Source of the DNA: Prevotellaceae bacterium UBA1075 | GTDB taxonomy: Bacteria > Bacteroidota > Bacteroidia > Bacteroidales > Bacteroidaceae | Length of the DNA stretch: 63,653 nucleotides | Direction: 5' to 3' | Assembly (NCBI GenBank): GCA_002316015.1 | Contig: DCCS01000018.1 | Location: 93,942-157,594 of the forward strand | Part shown: positions 26,683 through 34,895 of the stretch, one piece after another | Position numbering within the stretch: the first letter of the stretch is position 1 | How the letters are laid out: each line of letters starts with the position of its first letter | The notes under the pieces: model-generated | Seen by the model: only the letters and a program-made list of their open reading frames with translations | Told to the model about the DNA's origin: nothing | Databases searched by the model: none | Translations under genes and position numbers: made by a program

Positions 26683-27936
26683 TTACACCTGCCCCTGTGT
26701 ATGAAGCACCTCATCAAAAAGGCAGAAGGGGGTGGTGTATCCGCTGCGGATGCGCCACTCGGACGGATAAAGGTTATTGATGCGGGAGCCCACACTCTTG
26801 CCCTGTCCCAGGGGAAAGCCCTCATAGCACAGGGTGACCATTCCACGCGGAGCCTCCACACGGACAACCTCGCGGCGCAGATACTGCAAAGCCTGGTCAT
26901 AGGAAAGGGCGATGCGGGGAAGGGCGGATGTCCCGGAACCATCCCTTGAGCCATCGTAAAGGACACGGAGAAAGCGACGCGCGCATTCCCGTGCTTGCAG
27001 GCGGGGGGCGGGGGCGAGCCCGCCCGTGGCAGGCTTGCGTATGGCTGCCACGTAGAAACCCTCCCCGCAATCGCGCCCTGGCAGGAAATGGCGTTCCTCC
27101 AGCAAATCGCCCCCCATGAGCATGCAAGCATGACGGGCGTTCTCCTCGTCCTCGTAGTGGTTGAACGTGCAAGTGCTGTACAGGAGAAGTCCTCCCGGCC
27201 TGAGCACAGGCAGGATGTCGCGCAGTATCTCCCGCTGACGCTGGCGGCACATCTCCACATTGTCCAGACTCCAGTCGGCGATGGCCCGCCTGTCCTTGCG
27301 GAACATCCCTTCGCCCGAACAGGGCACGTCAGCCAGCAGGAGGTCAAACTGTCCAGCGAGGGCAGCGAAGTCGGCGGGCTGGTTCCCTGTCACGATAGAG
27401 AGCACCGGGTATCCTCCATCTGGCATCCCGCCCGTCCACTTGGTCATGTTCTCGGCCAAAACCTGGGCGCGCTTTGGCATCACCTCGTTGCTCACGAGCG
27501 TGGAGCCCTGGGGAAGCAGCCCGGCCAGCAGGGTGGACTTGCCCCCCGGAGCCGCGCAGAGGTCAAGGGCGGTCACGGGACCTGCCCCTTCCCCACCCCC
27601 AAGTGGAAGGTGCCTGCGAAGCATATCGGCCACAAACATGGAAGACGCCTCCTGCACATAATAGACGCCCGCATGCAGCATGGGATCAAAAGTAAAGGCA
27701 GGACGGCGGGGCAAATACCAGGCATCGGGGCACCAGGGGACAGGGCGGAAAACGCTGGCGAAATGCTCACAGATGTCCCGCCCATCCCCGGCGGACATGC
27801 ACGCATGCATCTTGCGCCTGTTGAGACGTACGGACACAGGAGCCTCCGAGCACTCCAGGGCCCGGCAAAGATCACCGGCCTCGGCGTCCCCATATTGCGA
27901 GCGCATCAGCGACACGAAATCCCCGGGTAAAGGCAT
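26683..27936 (-). CDS. rsmF: RsmF/NOL1-Nop2-Sun family rRNA m5C methyltransferase
   Basis: 417 residues. The SAM-binding core is LDLCAAPGGKST (about residue 115). The catalytic motifs are ADVPCSGEGMF and YSTCTFN, which hold the two cysteines of m5C methyltransferases. The N-terminal region is the RNA-binding part (SVRLNRRK), and a C-terminal RsmF-like domain ends in FPLGQGKSVGSRINNLYPSEW. It would methylate a cytosine in 16S rRNA (C1407 by analogy), or a tRNA, using SAM. It follows thyA by six bases, in the lrp-folA-thyA transcript. Confidence 0.88.
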   Translation of the reverse strand: MPLPGDFVSLMRSQYGDAEAGDLCRALECSEAPVSVRLNRRKMHACMSAGDGRDICEHFASVFRPVPWCPDAWYLPRRPAFTFDPMLHAGVYYVQEASSMFVADMLRRHLPLGGGEGAGPVTALDLCAAPGGKSTLLAGLLPQGSTLVSNEVMPKRAQVLAENMTKWTGGMPDGGYPVLSIVTGNQPADFAALAGQFDLLLADVPCSGEGMFRKDRRAIADWSLDNVEMCRQRQREILRDILPVLRPGGLLLYSTCTFNHYEDEENARHACMLMGGDLLEERHFLPGRDCGEGFYVAAIRKPATGGLAPAPRLQARECARRFLRVLYDGSRDGSGTSALPRIALSYDQALQYLRREVVRVEAPRGMVTLCYEGFPLGQGKSVGSRINNLYPSEWRIRSGYTTPFCLFDEVLHTQGQV

Positions 27937-27942
27937 AGCGGC

Positions 27943-28740
27943 TCAGACAGATACGGTTCCTTTGATGGCAGGCCAAGGGTCATACCCCTCAAGACGGAAA
28001 TCCTCGTAACGGAAAGAGAAAATGTCCTGCACAGAAGGGTTGATGACCATGCGCGGAAGGGGACGAGGCTCACGCGTGAGCTGCAGGCGTACCTGTTCGA
28101 GGTGGTTGAGATAGATGTGCGTGTCCCCTGTGGTGTGTATGAACTCACCCGGACGCAGGCCGCACACCTGCGCCATCATCATGCAAAGCAGGGCATAAGA
28201 GGCAATATTGAAGGGCACGCCCAAAAAGACATCGGCCGAGCGCTGGTAAAGCTGCAGCGAGAGCCGTCCTTCAGACACATAGAACTGCATGAAAGCATGA
28301 CACGGCGGGAGGTTCATCTGGGGGAGGTCGGCCACATTCCACGCCGAGACGATGATGCGGCGGCTGTCGGGGTCATGCTTGATCATGTCCACCGCCTGCT
28401 GTATCTGGTCAATATGCCCGCCGTCATAGTCTGGCCAGGAACGCCACTGGTAACCATAGATATGTCCCAGGTCACCCGTCACAGGGTCGGCCCACTCGTT
28501 CCAGATGCGCACCCCGTTCTCCTGCAGGTAACGCACATTCGTGTCACCCCGCAGAAACCACAACAGTTCATGGATGATGGATCTCAGATGCACCTTCTTG
28601 GTCGTGAGCATGGGAAAGCCTTTCTCCAAATCATATCGGCTCTGGTGTCCGAAGATGCTGATGGTGCCCGTGCCTGTGCGGTCATGCTTCCGCACGCCCT
28701 CATCAAGTATCGTCCGCACCAGGTCAAGATACTGTCTCAT
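27943..28740 (-). CDS. thyA: Thymidylate synthase
   Basis: 265 residues starting MRQYLDLVRTIL, which is the family length; a longer upstream frame has no homology. Contains the folate and dUMP contacts RTGTGTISIFGHQSRYDL, the ELLWFLRGDTN segment, RRIIVSAWN and the nucleophile Cys147 in LPPCHAFMQFY. Converts dUMP and methylene-THF to dTMP and DHF in the cytoplasm. It directly follows folA (31 bases), which recycles the DHF, so the pair forms the thymidylate cycle. Confidence 0.97.
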   Translation of the reverse strand: MRQYLDLVRTILDEGVRKHDRTGTGTISIFGHQSRYDLEKGFPMLTTKKVHLRSIIHELLWFLRGDTNVRYLQENGVRIWNEWADPVTGDLGHIYGYQWRSWPDYDGGHIDQIQQAVDMIKHDPDSRRIIVSAWNVADLPQMNLPPCHAFMQFYVSEGRLSLQLYQRSADVFLGVPFNIASYALLCMMMAQVCGLRPGEFIHTTGDTHIYLNHLEQVRLQLTREPRPLPRMVINPSVQDIFSFRYEDFRLEGYDPWPAIKGTVSV

Positions 28741-28771
28741 TATATATATAATATATGGTCTGGTACCAACC

Positions 28772-29266
28772 TCAGCCCGAATGCCTGCGACTGTAATCCA
28801 CAAACCGATAGGCGTGGGCATGACGCTCGTCCCGTCCATGGGTTTCCTCGCCCACGACTTCCCAATCGTCCGTGGAGAACTGCGGGAAGAAGGCGTCGGC
28901 CACATCGGGCACATCGTCCACGAGGGTCAGATACATCCGGTCAGCCATGCCTATCGACTGCCGGTAAAGAGTCTCTCCCCCGATGATGAAAACTTCCTCA
29001 TCCCCGTCACACGAGGCCATCGCTTCCTCGAGCGAAGCATAGACCTCGGCGCCGGGGCAGGAAACCTGCCTGCGCGAGAGAACCACGTTACGGCGATTAG
29101 GCAAGGCACCCTTGGGGAAAGACTCAAAAGTCTTCCGTCCCATAACGATGGTGTGGCCTGTGGTGAGTTCCCTGAAACGCCTCAGGTCATTTGGAAGCCA
29201 GTAAAGCAGTTTGTTGGCATTGCCTATGGCCCCGTTCCGGGCAACAGCCGCGATGAGACTGGTCAT
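28772..29266 (-). CDS. folA: Dihydrofolate reductase
   Basis: 164 residues, normal for bacterial DHFR. Motifs: IAAVARNGAIGNANKLLYWL (substrate loop; Trp is replaced by Tyr-Trp spacing typical of Bacteroidetes), LPNDLRRFRELT with the active-site Asp, GHTIVMGRKTFES (NADPH) and VFIIGGETLY. Reduces DHF to THF with NADPH. It overlaps the preceding AsnC/Lrp gene by four bases and leads into thyA. Confidence 0.96.
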   Translation of the reverse strand: MTSLIAAVARNGAIGNANKLLYWLPNDLRRFRELTTGHTIVMGRKTFESFPKGALPNRRNVVLSRRQVSCPGAEVYASLEEAMASCDGDEEVFIIGGETLYRQSIGMADRMYLTLVDDVPDVADAFFPQFSTDDWEVVGEETHGRDERHAHAYRFVDYSRRHSG

Positions 29267-29748
29267 TCTCTCACGCCTTCGTCAAGTTCGGACACAGCAG
29301 GGACTGGCAGTTTCCTGCATATGGCCTCATTAAAGGATATGATGGTCTCACTGCGCTGCAGGCCCAAGGGCTGCAACTTGTCGTGGATAATACTGAGCAT
29401 GTGGTGGTTGTTGCGGGCATAAATCTTGATGAACATGTCATACCCGCCCGTGGTGTAATGGCACTCGACCACCTCTGGAATGTCACGCAGGGCAACAGCC
29501 ACACGGTCAAAAGCGGAAGGGTCCTTCAGGAAGAGGCCGACAAATGCGCAAGTGCCATAGCCCAGGGAAACTGGGTCAAAGATGAACTGTGACCCCTTGA
29601 TGACTCCTTGCTGCATGAGTTTCTGGATGCGCTGGTGTATGGCAGCACCCGACACGTGACACGCACGGGCAACCTCAAGGAACGGGATACGGGCATTCTC
29701 GGATATCATTGACAATATCTGACAATCTAAGGCATCAAGTTTACTCAT
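29263..29748 (-). CDS. Lrp/AsnC family transcriptional regulator
   Basis: 161 residues. The N-terminal winged helix-turn-helix (LDALDCQILSMISENARIP, then HVSGAAIHQRIQKLMQQGVI) is followed by a RAM/AsnC ligand domain (VECHYTTGGYDMFIKIYARN). Such regulators respond to amino acids and control amino acid metabolism; targets here are unknown. It is first in a transcript with folA and thyA, overlapping folA by ATGA-type coupling. TATTTTTG on the minus strand at 29851-29858 is its likely -7 element. Confidence 0.9.
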   Translation of the reverse strand: MSKLDALDCQILSMISENARIPFLEVARACHVSGAAIHQRIQKLMQQGVIKGSQFIFDPVSLGYGTCAFVGLFLKDPSAFDRVAVALRDIPEVVECHYTTGGYDMFIKIYARNNHHMLSIIHDKLQPLGLQRSETIISFNEAICRKLPVPAVSELDEGVRE

Positions 29749-29850
29749 ATCTTATCACTTGTGGATTCTGTTACTTCATTATCTCCTGTGCCCGCCGCAA
29801 TCATGCGGAAGCACAAGCCCCGAATGCGGCATAAGCAGCAAACTGACACA

Positions 29851-29858
29851 CAAAAATA
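29851..29858 (-). promoter_or_regulatory. -7 element of the lrp-folA-thyA-rsmF transcript
   Basis: TATTTTTG on the minus strand matches TAnnTTTG; GTTG lies about 22 bases upstream as a weak -33. It directly abuts the T-run of the exbD terminator, so one transcript ends where the next begins. Confidence 0.5.
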
Positions 29859-29892
29859 TAAAAAAAAGGTGACTTGTAAGCAACAAGCCACC
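29859..29892 (-). terminator. Intrinsic terminator of the exbB-exbD operon
   Basis: Minus strand GGTGGCTTGT pairs with ACAAGTCACC (one G-U) around TGCTT-like loop sequence, followed by eight T. It begins about 27 bases after the second exbD stop. Confidence 0.88.
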
Positions 29893-29919
29893 TCTTTTTT
29901 ACGTTTTTGCACCTCTGCC

Positions 29920-30375
29920 TTACTTTCTGTGCGTGGCAGAGTAGTTGAGCCTCAAGGCCCACGATTTCCTCAGCACTTCCTTGATGTCGGTGATTATGCC
30001 CATCTGTGTGTGCTTGTCGGCCTTGATGGAGATTATCTGCTCGGCCTGGTTGGTCATCCCCTGGCGCTCCTCGGCCACGAAATCCATCACCTCACGCGGC
30101 TCAATGATGCGGTCATTGACTTGGATACGTGTTCCGCTGCCCATCTTGGGACGCAACTGGTCGGTGGGAGGACCCACATAGATATAGGACACGACAGACT
30201 TCTTGGTCAACTTCTCGAGTTCGGTTCCCTGGGGGGTGGTAAACTTCACCTGAAGTGTCACCTCGCGCATGGTCACCACGCACATGAAGAAGAACAAGAT
30301 GGTGAAAATCAAGTCGGGCAGAGACGAGGTGTTCATCTCTGGCATCTCGCGTTCCTTCTTCTTAAATCCTGCCAT
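29920..30375 (-). CDS. exbD: ExbD-type biopolymer transport protein, second copy
   Basis: 151 residues. Short cytoplasmic N-terminus with MNTSSLPDLIFTILFFFMCV: a single membrane helix preceded by the Asp that carries protons in ExbD/TolR. The periplasmic domain ends with IISIKADKHTQMGIITDIKEVL, the ExbD fold. Works with ExbB in the inner membrane to energise TonB. It starts within one base of the end of the other exbD gene, indicating co-translation. Bacteroidetes often encode two different ExbD proteins per ExbB. Confidence 0.92.
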   Translation of the reverse strand: MAGFKKKEREMPEMNTSSLPDLIFTILFFFMCVVTMREVTLQVKFTTPQGTELEKLTKKSVVSYIYVGPPTDQLRPKMGSGTRIQVNDRIIEPREVMDFVAEERQGMTNQAEQIISIKADKHTQMGIITDIKEVLRKSWALRLNYSATHRK

Positions 30376-30977
30376 TACTTCTGTCCTCCATACTTTTTGG
30401 GTTCAGCCTCGGATATGTTCTGGGGGTAGTAGGCACGCACCGCCACCTTCTCGTCATCCGAGAGGGCATCGTAAGGGCGTCCGAACTTCTGCCTTGCCAA
30501 CTCGTTGCGCAACTCGTTGTAGGCAGCCACCAGCTCATTCTGGACTTCGAAATACACGTCATAAGGAGTGCCACGGTCAGTCTGCACCGATATCACATGC
30601 TTGTCTGTGACAAAACACTGGCCCAAAAGGTCGATGTTCTTCACATGCTTCTCGGGAAATTTGCTCAGGTTTTTCTCGTTCTTGACGAACTCCTTCACTC
30701 TTCTCCGCAGATTTGACAAATCCTCATAACCGCTTGTCATCTCGTCCTTCACCCACAACTGCCCTGCGGCGTTCATGCGCACATAGAGAATGTTGCGGGA
30801 CTTGATGTCCATCGTAGCGTCTTCCTGATTCTCCTCTGGCGGACGGGGCAGCCGTCGTGACAAACCCGTATCCGTGTCCATAGAGGTCGTGATCAAGAAG
30901 AAGATGAGCAAGATGAAAGATATGTCCGCAGTCGAACTGGAGTTCAACCCAGGAACTTTCTTCTTCTTCTTTGCCAT
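30375..30977 (-). CDS. exbD: ExbD-type biopolymer transport protein, first copy
   Basis: 200 residues, longer than usual. Lysine-rich start (MAKKKKKVPGLNSSSTADIS) and one helix (FILLIFFLITTSMDTDTG) with the proton-carrying Asp at its head. A long charged insertion follows (about 90-130, ENQEDATMDIKSRNILYVRM and the lysine-rich KEFVKNEKNLSKFPEKH) before the C-terminal ExbD region with VISVQTDRGTPYDVYFEVQN. It follows a small membrane protein gene by nine bases and precedes the shorter exbD gene. Confidence 0.92.
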   Translation of the reverse strand: MAKKKKKVPGLNSSSTADISFILLIFFLITTSMDTDTGLSRRLPRPPEENQEDATMDIKSRNILYVRMNAAGQLWVKDEMTSGYEDLSNLRRRVKEFVKNEKNLSKFPEKHVKNIDLLGQCFVTDKHVISVQTDRGTPYDVYFEVQNELVAAYNELRNELARQKFGRPYDALSDDEKVAVRAYYPQNISEAEPKKYGGQK

Positions 30978-30986
30978 GACTTGATT

Positions 30987-31505
30987 TTATTTTATAGACT
31001 TTGTTTGCTTGCTGCCTATGGTGGTCAACACGCCCGTCATGCTCACGGCCACCGCTATCACGGCTGCCAGGAACAGGATGCCGCTGGACACGCAGAACAT
31101 GTCCACCACAGTCACCCATCCCGCTGATGTCACAGTGCCGTCCTGCGCGGTGAAAGCCTCTTCGCCCAAACCGCTGACAACACCTATCACGAGAGAGAGG
31201 ACGAGCAGTGCTATCGTGCCGGCCATAATCTTGCCGCCGGGCACACCGGACGCTGACGAGGAACCGCCACTCTGGCTGCCCAGACCCTTGAAGATGCTCC
31301 ACACCGTGAGACCCAGCATCACCACAAAGAGGACATACATGAGCCACATCAGGAGGTCGAGCAACTTCGGCTCGTTGTAGTCACCCACGGGATTGCTGAA
31401 TCCGATGCAGAAGAAAGCAAGGAAGCATACAACAATGACACCCACGCAGATGTAGAGAGCCGTCTTGGATATTTTCTCTATTTTCATATAAGAATCTCCT
31501 TTCAA
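30987..31505 (-). CDS. Conserved membrane protein of the exbB-exbD operon
   Basis: 172 residues; MKIEKISKTALYIC, six codons in, is an equally likely start. Four hydrophobic segments at about 14-34, 50-72, 95-115 and 140-160, with a Gly/Ser-rich loop (GLGSQSGGSSSASGVPGGK) between the second and third. No known domain recognised. Its fixed place between exbB and exbD suggests an accessory subunit of the energy-transducing complex, but that is inferred only from position. Confidence 0.75.
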   Translation of the reverse strand: MKGDSYMKIEKISKTALYICVGVIVVCFLAFFCIGFSNPVGDYNEPKLLDLLMWLMYVLFVVMLGLTVWSIFKGLGSQSGGSSSASGVPGGKIMAGTIALLVLSLVIGVVSGLGEEAFTAQDGTVTSAGWVTVVDMFCVSSGILFLAAVIAVAVSMTGVLTTIGSKQTKSIK

Positions 31506-31527
31506 CTAATGATTACCAGAGAACTTA

Positions 31528-32388
31528 TTACTTCCTGCACTTGTCTGACTTCACGCACATGGTAAGCAGCTCCTGTGAGGACTCCTCCATGTCCACGGTC
31601 AGGGACTCGATCTTGGAGAGGATGTAGTTATAGAACAACTGCAGGATCAAGGCCACGATGATACCGAAGATAGTGGTTATCAAGGCCACCTTCATACCGC
31701 CGGCCACAATGGTCGGGCTGATGTCACCTGCGCGCTGGATGTCATCGAAGGCCATCACCATACCAATCACCGTTCCCAGGAATCCCAAGGAAGGAGCCAT
31801 GGCGATGAACAGTGTGATCCATGAGCAGTTCTCCTCAAGGTAAGAGCCCTGTACCTCGGCCTCGGTGTTGATAGAGCGCTCGATGGTGCCGATATCGTTG
31901 CGGTCACTGCTGTTCAGGCAGTCCATGGCGGCCAGTGCCAGCTGGGCCACAGGGCCGCGGGTGCTCTTGCAGGCGGCGATAGCATCGTCAATCTTGCCTG
32001 CGGCCACCAGGGCAGCCAGGTTGCCCACAAACTTGCGTGTGTTCACCTGCGCCAGGCTCAGATATATGACGCGCTCGATGCAGAATGCGAGACCCAGCAC
32101 CAGGGCAATGGCCACCAGTGACATGAAGCCTGCGTCACCCTCGATGAACTTTACCTTGAGTGTCTTGAAGATTCCCTCTTCCTCTTCCTCTGCCACGGGG
32201 GCGGCGGCGGTGTCATCCACGGCAGCGGTGTCCACGGAAGCAGTATCTGCAGAAGCCGTGTCTGTCACCTCGGCAGAGTCAGAGTCGGCAGCGACCTGCT
32301 CTTCAGCAGCCTCTTGCGCCATCACAGATGTTGTTGCCCAGAAAGAGCAAGCAGCAACCATTGCAATAATTGCAAATAACTTTTTCAT
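31528..32388 (-). CDS. exbB: MotA/TolQ/ExbB proton channel with acidic N-terminal extension
   Basis: 286 residues. A signal-like segment (MKKLFAIIAMVAACSFWATT...VMAQ) is followed by an acidic Ala/Asp/Thr/Ser linker with a degenerate DTASVDTA repeat (about 26-75). Then comes the ExbB core: helix at about 95-115, cytoplasmic region with IERSINTEAEVQGSYLEENC, then LFIAMAPSLGFLGTVIGMVMAF and the last helix VALITTIFGIIVALILQLFYN. Forms the inner-membrane channel with ExbD to power TonB. First gene of the operon. Confidence 0.93.
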   Translation of the reverse strand: MKKLFAIIAMVAACSFWATTSVMAQEAAEEQVAADSDSAEVTDTASADTASVDTAAVDDTAAAPVAEEEEEGIFKTLKVKFIEGDAGFMSLVAIALVLGLAFCIERVIYLSLAQVNTRKFVGNLAALVAAGKIDDAIAACKSTRGPVAQLALAAMDCLNSSDRNDIGTIERSINTEAEVQGSYLEENCSWITLFIAMAPSLGFLGTVIGMVMAFDDIQRAGDISPTIVAGGMKVALITTIFGIIVALILQLFYNYILSKIESLTVDMEESSQELLTMCVKSDKCRK

Positions 32389-32466
32389 TGTGCGTAGTTT
32401 TTAATGATTAAATTATCTTATCTTTATTTGTTTGCCTTATTTTGAGTTTCCTTTTGTGACCCCCTG

Positions 32467-32554
32467 CGGAGAGACGGGGATTCGAACCCCGGAAACGCTT
32501 TTGACGCTTACACGCTTTCCAGGCGTGCCTCTTCAGCCACTCGAGCATCTCTCC
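32467..32554 (-). tRNA. tRNA-Ser (GGA)
   Basis: 88 nt on the minus strand: acceptor GGAGAGA/TCTCTCC, D arm TGCTCGAGTGGCTGAAGAGG, anticodon loop GCCTGGAAAGC with GGA, a long variable arm (GTAAGCGTCAAAAGCG region) and T arm GGGGTTCGAATCCCC. The long variable arm and anticodon identify serine, reading UCC/UCU. CCA is not encoded. It lies just ahead of exbB on the same strand. Confidence 0.97.
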
Positions 32555-32605
32555 TTTCCTCGCCCTACAATGCGCCGTCACAGGATGTGTGGCGCATTTC
32601 GGTTA

Positions 32606-32613
32606 CAAAAATA
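32606..32613 (-). promoter_or_regulatory. -7 element of the tRNA-Ser promoter
   Basis: TATTTTTG on the minus strand, about 50 bases before the tRNA start, fits TAnnTTTG. No good -33 element is visible. Confidence 0.4.
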
Positions 32614-32690
32614 TCTTTTTTTTGTTAGAACAGCGTTCTTTTTGCCCAAAAACTTTTCTTTGCAGTGTCCTTTTTCGCGTTTTTGTCACG

Positions 32691-33482
32691 TTACCGCCAT
32701 TTCGCGCGGGCAAACACCCGCATTGCGTTCTCGTCGGTCTGACGCTCCACCTCATCTGGGGAAAGTCCGTAAACCAGGGCTACCCTGCGCAGCACTTCCA
32801 CCACATAGGAGCTCTCGTTTCTCTTTCCACGATAGGGTACGGGGGCAAGGTAGGGCGCATCGGTCTCAAGCAGCACCCTGGAGAGGGGCACTTGAGCAAG
32901 CACCTCGGGCAGTGTGCTTTTCTTGAATGTGAGTATGCCCCCGATGCCCAGGCAGAAGCCTTCGAAGGCAAGCAGTTCGCGCGCCTCGTCGGTTGTGCCA
33001 CCAAAGCAGTGGAACACGCCGCTGAGCCCACAAGAGGAGTAGTCGCGCATCACACTGAGCAACTCGCGGTGAGCCGACCTGGCATGTATCACGAGCGGGA
33101 GTTTGAGCTCAGCCGCCCACTCCACCTGCGTGCGGAAGGCATCAAGCTGTTCCTCACGACGGGATGTGTCCCAATAGAAGTCCAGCCCCACCTCGCCTAT
33201 GGCCACATAGGGATGCCCCGGACTGGAAAGTAACCCCCGCATGTAGGCAAGCTCATCGCGATACCCATCCCGCACATCGGACGGGTGAAGCCCCATCATG
33301 GGAAAGACCTTGCCCGGATACCGGGCGCAGAGCGAGAGCATGGGGGCGACGCTCTCGCGGTTGATGTTCGGGAGCAGGATGCGGCTGACCCCAGCCTCAA
33401 AGGCACGCTCCACCACCTCCGCGCGGTCTTCGGCGAACTCTTCACCGTATATATGGCTGTGTGTGTCTGTCACGGCTCTCAC
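32691..33482 (-). CDS. tatD: TatD family metal-dependent hydrolase
   Basis: 263 residues. TIM-barrel DNase family signatures in order: DTHSHIY (metal ligands), GLHPSDV, GEVGLDFYWDTS, VIHARSAH, VFHCFGGT, GIGGILTF and LLETDAPYLAPVPYRGKRNE. Members are cytoplasmic 3'-5' exonucleases or deacylases implicated in nucleic acid repair and D-amino acid proofreading. It overlaps the preceding prenyl synthase gene by four bases, so they share a transcript. Confidence 0.93.
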   Translation of the reverse strand: MRAVTDTHSHIYGEEFAEDRAEVVERAFEAGVSRILLPNINRESVAPMLSLCARYPGKVFPMMGLHPSDVRDGYRDELAYMRGLLSSPGHPYVAIGEVGLDFYWDTSRREEQLDAFRTQVEWAAELKLPLVIHARSAHRELLSVMRDYSSCGLSGVFHCFGGTTDEARELLAFEGFCLGIGGILTFKKSTLPEVLAQVPLSRVLLETDAPYLAPVPYRGKRNESSYVVEVLRRVALVYGLSPDEVERQTDENAMRVFARAKWR

Positions 33483-34453
33483 TTTTCACGTCCGAGAAGT
33501 TGCCCTGTCCATTGGCGCAGGACGGCCTTGCGCTCCTCTGGAAGGGCCACCTCACCCAGGATGGCCTCGGCCTGGGCTATATATGAGGCTATGCGCTCCT
33601 TGGCCATCCGGTCCACCCCCACCCGCGTGTAGATGTCCCTCACGGCGGCTATCTTCTCCTGAGGATCAAACGACTGTGCCAGCAGCCACCTCTCCAGCCC
33701 GGCCTTCAAGTCACGTGGTGCGTGGGCAAGGGCGTTGATGAGCATGAAAGTCTTCTTGTTGCACAGTATGTCCCCGCCTATTGCCTTGCCAAAGGTCTTG
33801 AAGTCACCATACACGTCCAGGTAGTCGTCCTGGAGTTGGAATGCCAGGCCAACCTTCTCGCCATAGGCATACAGGGCCCGCGCGTCCTCCTCTGGGGCGC
33901 CGCCCAGGATGGCTCCCACCTTCAGGGCGCAGGCCAGCAGCACCGAGGTCTTCAGGCGTATCATCTCCAGGTACTCCTCCTCGGTGACATCCATGCGCTT
34001 CTCAAACTCCATGTCATACTGCTGCCCCTCGTCAATCTGCAGGGCAGTCCCGGTGAAGGTGGACAAGACCGCCGGGAGCTCTCGCGCAGGACAACTGGCC
34101 ACAAGGTCATAAGCCATGACAAGCATGTTGTCTCCGCTCAAGATGGCCGTGTTGTCATCCCACACCTTGTGTACGCACGGTTTTCCCCTGCGCACATCTG
34201 CCCTGTCCATCAGGTCATCGTGCAGGAGGGTGAAGTTGTGGTACATCTCCAGTCCCAGGGCCACCCGCATGACACGCTCCACATCGGCCTTGTACATGTT
34301 ATAGGCCATCAGCATCAGCACCGGGCGCATGCGCTTCCCGCCCAGGGAGAGGACGTACCGGATGGGCTCGTACAAGCCACGGGGCTTGCGGTCACAGGCC
34401 AGGCTTGCCAGGGCCGAGGCCACCCTCCCGGTCAGTTCTTCTGCATTGTACAT
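33479..34453 (-). CDS. Short-chain (E)-prenyl diphosphate synthase
   Basis: 324 residues from MYNAEELTGRVAS; a nearby ATG eight codons upstream is possible, and longer upstream frames lack homology. Has LGGKRMRPVL (IPP binding), the first Asp-rich motif LLHDDLMD at 79-83 with the short-chain spacing, KTSVLLACAL, and the second motif FQLQDDYLDVYGD. It joins IPP to allylic diphosphates, giving farnesyl or geranylgeranyl diphosphate, and so feeds UppS (encoded at 47826) and menaquinone synthesis. Product length cannot be read with certainty. Confidence 0.9.
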   Translation of the reverse strand: MYNAEELTGRVASALASLACDRKPRGLYEPIRYVLSLGGKRMRPVLMLMAYNMYKADVERVMRVALGLEMYHNFTLLHDDLMDRADVRRGKPCVHKVWDDNTAILSGDNMLVMAYDLVASCPARELPAVLSTFTGTALQIDEGQQYDMEFEKRMDVTEEEYLEMIRLKTSVLLACALKVGAILGGAPEEDARALYAYGEKVGLAFQLQDDYLDVYGDFKTFGKAIGGDILCNKKTFMLINALAHAPRDLKAGLERWLLAQSFDPQEKIAAVRDIYTRVGVDRMAKERIASYIAQAEAILGEVALPEERKAVLRQWTGQLLGREK

Positions 34454-34567
34454 TTTCAATCCCTCCATTTCCGTCATACACATATATCGCGACAAAGTTC
34501 CAAGGCTGCCAGGGCTGTGCGCGCATGTGCCATCACCGTCCCGCGCACACGGGGCCTGACCGCCTGG

Positions 34568-34575
34568 CAAAGGTA
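34568..34575 (-). promoter_or_regulatory. -7 element of the prenyl synthase-tatD transcript
   Basis: TACCTTTG on the minus strand matches TAnnTTTG and would start a transcript about 107 bases ahead of the chosen start codon. No -33 partner is seen. Confidence 0.5.
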
Positions 34576-34749
34576 GGAATAAAAAGTGATTGGCGCCTGC
34601 CTGCCACACGGAAATATACACCTGCTCCCGGCAAAATTGCCAGTCTGCGGGGCAACAGGCGGGACTGCATGTTGTACTTTTCCACCCACTCATTCTAAAT
34701 CCGGAACTTGAGCAAGAGAAAGGTGACAACAATACCGGAAACGAACAGC

Positions 34750-34841
34750 AGTACTACTGCCCTTGGCATCGCAGTAGTACTGCCTTCGCACTTGAAGTAG
34801 TACTTACTTTGCGGCGGAAGTAGTACTTACCTTACGCGCTG
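34750..34841. repeat. 23-bp tandem array with AGTAGTACT core
   Basis: Cores begin at 34750 (AGTACTACTG), 34773 (AGTAGTACTG), 34796 (AGTAGTACTT) and 34819 (AGTAGTACTT), exactly 23 bases apart. The ten-base core contains the palindrome AGTACT, while the 13 bases between cores vary. The array lies between the prenyl synthase gene and the pseudogene, upstream of the prenyl synthase promoter. Confidence 0.8.
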
Positions 34842-34895
34842 GTCTTTCACTGTCCACCAGGACACATGGCATCCCGCGCCATTGCCAAGCATTAC

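Noticed and set aside
26328..26780. Small open frames in the A/T-rich region beside the pilus promoter
   Set aside because: Short, no homology, no promoter or ribosome-site context; overlap the rRNA methyltransferase end.
34750..34841. Miniature CRISPR array
   Set aside because: The core is only ten bases and filler is 13 bases, far below CRISPR repeat and spacer lengths; no cas genes.
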